Of a DNA stretch of 36,023 nt, positions 33,056-36,023 are shown one piece after another (positions within the stretch are counted from its first letter, which is position 1; each line of letters opens with the position of its first letter). The DNA is from Phycisphaerae bacterium (lineage in GTDB: Bacteria; Planctomycetota; Phycisphaerae; UBA1845). Location of the stretch: assembly GCA_021604825.1 (NCBI GenBank), contig BQJS01000021.1:1-36023 (forward strand). The letters run 5' to 3'. Position numbers and translations under genes: made by a program. Below the pieces are notes generated by a model that was given only the letters and a program-made list of their open reading frames with translations, did no database searches and was not told where the DNA came from.

Positions 33056-36010
33056 CTAAATCGGCCGTCCGATTCGGCGGCGATTGTATTTGAGACCACC
33101 GAAGCCGAGAACCATCATCATGAGCGTGGCGGCTCCTCCTGCTCCGCATCCGAGTCCGTTCGCACAGCCGTCGGTTTCGCCGTTGTCGTCATCGTTGGGG
33201 TCGGGACTGATTAATGCGCATCCGACCGAGTTGACTTCGTAGCCCTCTGGCGTCAGTGCGCATTCGTCAATCGAATCGGGTACGCCGTCACCATCGCTGT
33301 CCGGATCGTCGACTGAGTCGTTGTCACCATCGCCATCGCCTCCGTCGCCCGAGCCACCATCGCCGTCATCCGGAGTCTGACCGTTGGTATCGACGTCGTC
33401 GCCGGGACCGGGCTGAGGATCAGGATCGGGATCGCCATCATCAAGTTGCGAGTCCGAGCAACCGTCTGCGTCGGCTTGTTCGTCCGACGGTGTGTTGGGA
33501 CAAGTATCAACGTCATTGGTCACACCATCGCCGTCCGAGTCGAGTTGCGATGCGGAGCAACCAGCCGCATTAACCGTTTCGCCGGATGGCGTGTCGGCGC
33601 AAATGTCTGCATCATTGAAGACGCCGTCATCGTCGTCGTCCAGTTGCGACTCGCTGCAGCCGTTTTCGTCTACGGCTTCGCCCGTTGGCGTGTCGGCGCA
33701 ATCGTCGGAGCCATCGGCAACACCGTCACCGTCGCCGTCTGGTGGAGGTCCGCCTCCGCCGCCACCACTGCTGGCTTGGCATGTGTCGGTCGCTTCGTCG
33801 CAGCTTTGACCGGGTAGACACGTGTTGCCAGGTGATTCGCAAGTGCCGGCGTTGCACACTTCGGCGCCGTTGCAGAACAAACCGTCATCACATTCGGCGT
33901 TGGTGGTGCAGCCTTCGCATTCGTCGGGTACGCCGTTGGAATTGGCATCAGGCGAAGTGCCGCCGGCAATGTCGTCCAAGTCGCCGACGCCGTTGGTGTT
34001 GCAGTCAGGTTGTTCGCAGGTATCGGTGGCTTCAACGCAAACTTCGCCAAGCAGGCATGGATCGCTGCCAGCATCGCAGGTGTCTGTGTTGCACGTCTCC
34101 GCACCGTTGCAGAATAATCCGTCGTCGCAATCGCCATCGACGACGCATTCATCGCATTCGTCGGGAACGGTGTTGGCGTTCGCATCGTCGCTGGTCGCGC
34201 CGGCGATGTCGGTGGCGTCTCCGATGCCGTTGTTGTTGCAGTCGTTGCCGATCGGCGAGCAGGTATCGGTCGGTTCGTCGCAGGATTGGCCGACCGCACA
34301 GGGAATCGCCCCCGCAACGCAGCGGTCCACATCGCAAGTTTCTTCACCATTGCAGTAATCGCCATCGTTGCAGTCGCCATCGACGAGGCATTCGTCGCAT
34401 TCGTCCGGAACGCTGTTGGCGTTGACGTCGTCGCTGGTCGGTCCGGCGATGTCGAGGCTGTCATCGATGCCATTGGAGTTGCAATCGGTGTTGATGACGC
34501 AGACGTCGCCGCCTTCGTCGCAGATTTCGCCACCAGAGCAAGGATTTGTTCCGGCCATGCAAGTATCGGTGTCGCAGGTTTCAGCACCGTTACAGAAGAG
34601 GCCGTCGTCACAATCTCCGTCACCGGTGCATTCGTCGCACTCATCCGGAATGCCATTGACGTTGGTGTCGTCGCTGGTCGCGCCGGCAATGTCGGTGGCG
34701 TCACCGATGCCGTTGTTGTTGCAGTCGGCCCCGGTCGGTGGGCAGGAGTCGGTGCCTTCGTCACACGTCTGACCGGTAAGACAAGGATCGGTACCGGGTA
34801 CGCAGGTATCGACGTTGCAGGTTTCAACGCCCGTGCAATACATCCCGTCGTCGCAATCCGCATCGAACACACATTCGTCGCATTCGTCAGGAACGCTATT
34901 GGCATTCAAATCGTCGCTGGTGCCGCCGGAAATGTCGGTGGCGTCGGCGATGCCGTTGTTGTTGCAATCGAGGCCATCCGGATCACAGGCGTCGGTCGTT
35001 TCGTTGCAGACCTGCCCAGTACCGCATGGATCGCCGCTCGATTCGCACGTATCAACATTGCAGGTTTCGACGCCAGTGCAGAACATGCCGTCGTCGCAGT
35101 CGCCGGCAGTCACGCACTCGTCGCATTCATCCGGAACGCTGTTGCCATTGACATCTAAACTGGTTCCGCCTGAGATATCTGTCGAATCGCCAACACCATT
35201 GGAGTTGCAGTCTGATCCGTCAGCAAAACATACATCGAAGTCTTCGTCGCACAGCTGTCCGGGTTGACATGGATTCGATCCGAACTGGCAGACGTCGACT
35301 TGGCATATTTCAAATCCGTCACAGTACAGGCCGTTGCTGCAATCAATGTCGAAAACACACTCGTCGCATTCATCGGGGATATTGTTGTTATTAAGGTCCG
35401 GGCTAGAACCGCCCGCAACTTCTTCCTGATCATCGATTCCGTTGCTATTGCAGTCGGGCGGTCCAATTGCTTCGCAGACACCAACATCGTCAAGCAAAAT
35501 GCCCTCTTGAAACTCATCGACAATGATGACGAAACGAATGTCAATGCTCGTGTTCATCGCGGCTGGTGGCAGTGGCAATTCCTCGACGGTGGTCAAGGTG
35601 TTGGTCAAATCAAATTCGTCCAACTGCTGCCAAACGCCGCCACTAGTTCGCCAGTCCACTTGTAGAAGATCGTTTGCTTCGGCATTGCCGTTGCGGGCTT
35701 GCCATATGAATGTGACCGCAGGGTCGGTCAGGCTGGATGTGTCGATATTCGATTGCGTAAGGCTTGCAGGTGCAATGCCGGTCCCAACGACATCTACGAA
35801 ACTGAATGGAAAGGATGAAGTCAGAAGGATTTCAGGCGCAAGCGACTCAACCTCGACCCATCCGAAACCAACGGTACTGCTGTCCGGTCGTTGGAAGTCG
35901 TCGAAGAATGCGCATTGCGCGGACGCTTGATTGGCGAATCCGATGACGGCTGCAATGGCGACTAGCAGCGATGCCCGAAACACGTTGGTTGTTTGCCCGA
36001 ATGTTGACAT
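33056..36010 (-). CDS. Large secreted Cys-rich repeat protein with type 3-like repeats and C-terminal sorting-type tail
   Basis: A 984-residue exported protein of unknown function. Seen: signal peptide ending near QASAQ (about residue 31); an N-terminal beta-rich domain to about residue 185; seven tandem repeats of about 78-81 residues, each with ten cysteines, opening CNxNGxxDxxDIxGxTS and containing VPDECDEC, DCDDGxFCxGxETC and DxC; then aspartate-rich type 3-like repeats such as DSDGDGVTNDVDTCPNTPS; a Gly/Asp linker; and a C-terminal GCGAGGAATLMMMVLGFGG then KYNRRR, a glycine-cysteine start, hydrophobic helix and arginine tail like MYXO- or PEP-CTERM sorting signals. A calcium-dependent surface or adhesion role is inferred. 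ATG at 36008-36010 has GAGG upstream. A strong terminator follows. Confidence 0.85.
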   Translation of the reverse strand: MSTFGQTTNVFRASLLVAIAAVIGFANQASAQCAFFDDFQRPDSSTVGFGWVEVESLAPEILLTSSFPFSFVDVVGTGIAPASLTQSNIDTSSLTDPAVTFIWQARNGNAEANDLLQVDWRTSGGVWQQLDEFDLTNTLTTVEELPLPPAAMNTSIDIRFVIIVDEFQEGILLDDVGVCEAIGPPDCNSNGIDDQEEVAGGSSPDLNNNNIPDECDECVFDIDCSNGLYCDGFEICQVDVCQFGSNPCQPGQLCDEDFDVCFADGSDCNSNGVGDSTDISGGTSLDVNGNSVPDECDECVTAGDCDDGMFCTGVETCNVDTCESSGDPCGTGQVCNETTDACDPDGLDCNNNGIADATDISGGTSDDLNANSVPDECDECVFDADCDDGMYCTGVETCNVDTCVPGTDPCLTGQTCDEGTDSCPPTGADCNNNGIGDATDIAGATSDDTNVNGIPDECDECTGDGDCDDGLFCNGAETCDTDTCMAGTNPCSGGEICDEGGDVCVINTDCNSNGIDDSLDIAGPTSDDVNANSVPDECDECLVDGDCNDGDYCNGEETCDVDRCVAGAIPCAVGQSCDEPTDTCSPIGNDCNNNGIGDATDIAGATSDDANANTVPDECDECVVDGDCDDGLFCNGAETCNTDTCDAGSDPCLLGEVCVEATDTCEQPDCNTNGVGDLDDIAGGTSPDANSNGVPDECEGCTTNAECDDGLFCNGAEVCNAGTCESPGNTCLPGQSCDEATDTCQASSGGGGGGPPPDGDGDGVADGSDDCADTPTGEAVDENGCSESQLDDDDDGVFNDADICADTPSGETVNAAGCSASQLDSDGDGVTNDVDTCPNTPSDEQADADGCSDSQLDDGDPDPDPQPGPGDDVDTNGQTPDDGDGGSGDGGDGDGDNDSVDDPDSDGDGVPDSIDECALTPEGYEVNSVGCALISPDPNDDDNGETDGCANGLGCGAGGAATLMMMVLGFGGLKYNRRRIGRPI
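33779..35452 (-). repeat. Seven tandem about 240-bp coding repeats in the 984-aa protein
   Basis: Seven units with ten cysteines each, conserved especially around VPDECDEC, NGAETC and CNNNGIGDATDI. DNA similarity between units is high, so long ORFs appear on the opposite strand as an artefact. Units 2, 3 and 5 share CNNNGIxDATDI and look the most alike, suggesting later duplications within the array. Confidence 0.9.
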
Positions 36011-36023
36011 AATGACCTCTCAT

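Noticed and set aside
33670..35267. Long ORFs on both strands opposite or out of frame in the repeat protein
   Set aside because: Periodic DNA repeats create long open frames by chance; only the 984-aa frame has a signal peptide and conserved motifs.
33779..35452. Regular repeats that could suggest a CRISPR array
   Set aside because: The period is about 240 bp and the repeats are coding with varied DNA; there are no short direct repeats with unique spacers or cas genes.

Overview
The window reads as a chromosomal piece of a Planctomycetes-type bacterium, probably near Phycisphaerae. This is inferred from gene style, not from a marker search. The signs are dockerin-like EF-hand tails on secreted enzymes, thrombospondin type 3-like and Cys-rich tandem repeats, a prepilin-like protein with an H-X9-DG motif, and several membrane proteins carrying a CxxC...CPECG zinc ribbon with the signature YNLTG. 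Genes are intact and evenly styled, with no insertion sequence, CRISPR array, rRNA or tRNA seen.

Left part (1-10.1 kb): the tail of a VOC-family gene, a LOG-family hydrolase, an ankyrin-repeat protein, then a complete Fe-S cluster assembly operon on the minus strand. In transcription order it is sigma-70-like factor, Rrf2-type regulator with a cysteine cluster, sufB, sufC, sufD, sufS, sufU, sufT. SufS takes sulfur from cysteine, SufU is the likely sulfur relay or scaffold, SufBCD is the assembly complex and SufT a maturation accessory. A perfect inverted repeat overlaps the predicted promoter of the sigma gene, and a 22-bp inverted repeat sits between sufD and sufS.

Middle (10.5-24.9 kb): glnS; a candidate structured RNA; a vanadium-haloperoxidase-like secreted enzyme; a lipoprotein joining calcium-binding-type repeats to an HExxH protease motif; a small CPXCG protein; a secreted endonuclease I; three overlapping genes for small membrane proteins with C-terminal zinc ribbons; a DUF456 membrane protein; a hypothetical protein; another zinc-ribbon membrane protein; an FHA/zinc-ribbon membrane protein; and a STAS protein. 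Several intergenic stretches are rich in inverted repeats.

Right part (25.1-36 kb): a palindromic REP-like pair, the rplM-rpsI ribosomal operon with a good promoter and terminator, a prepilin-like protein, an A-B-A' arrangement of lipoprotein genes (two beta-propeller-like paralogs flanking an 861-aa lipoprotein), and a 984-aa secreted protein with seven 10-cysteine repeats, type 3-like repeats and a C-terminal membrane/arginine sorting-type tail. The most unusual items are the ATGA-coupled zinc-ribbon trio, the A-B-A' lipoprotein cassette, the three-way-junction RNA candidate at 12.4 kb and the sigma-promoter palindrome.
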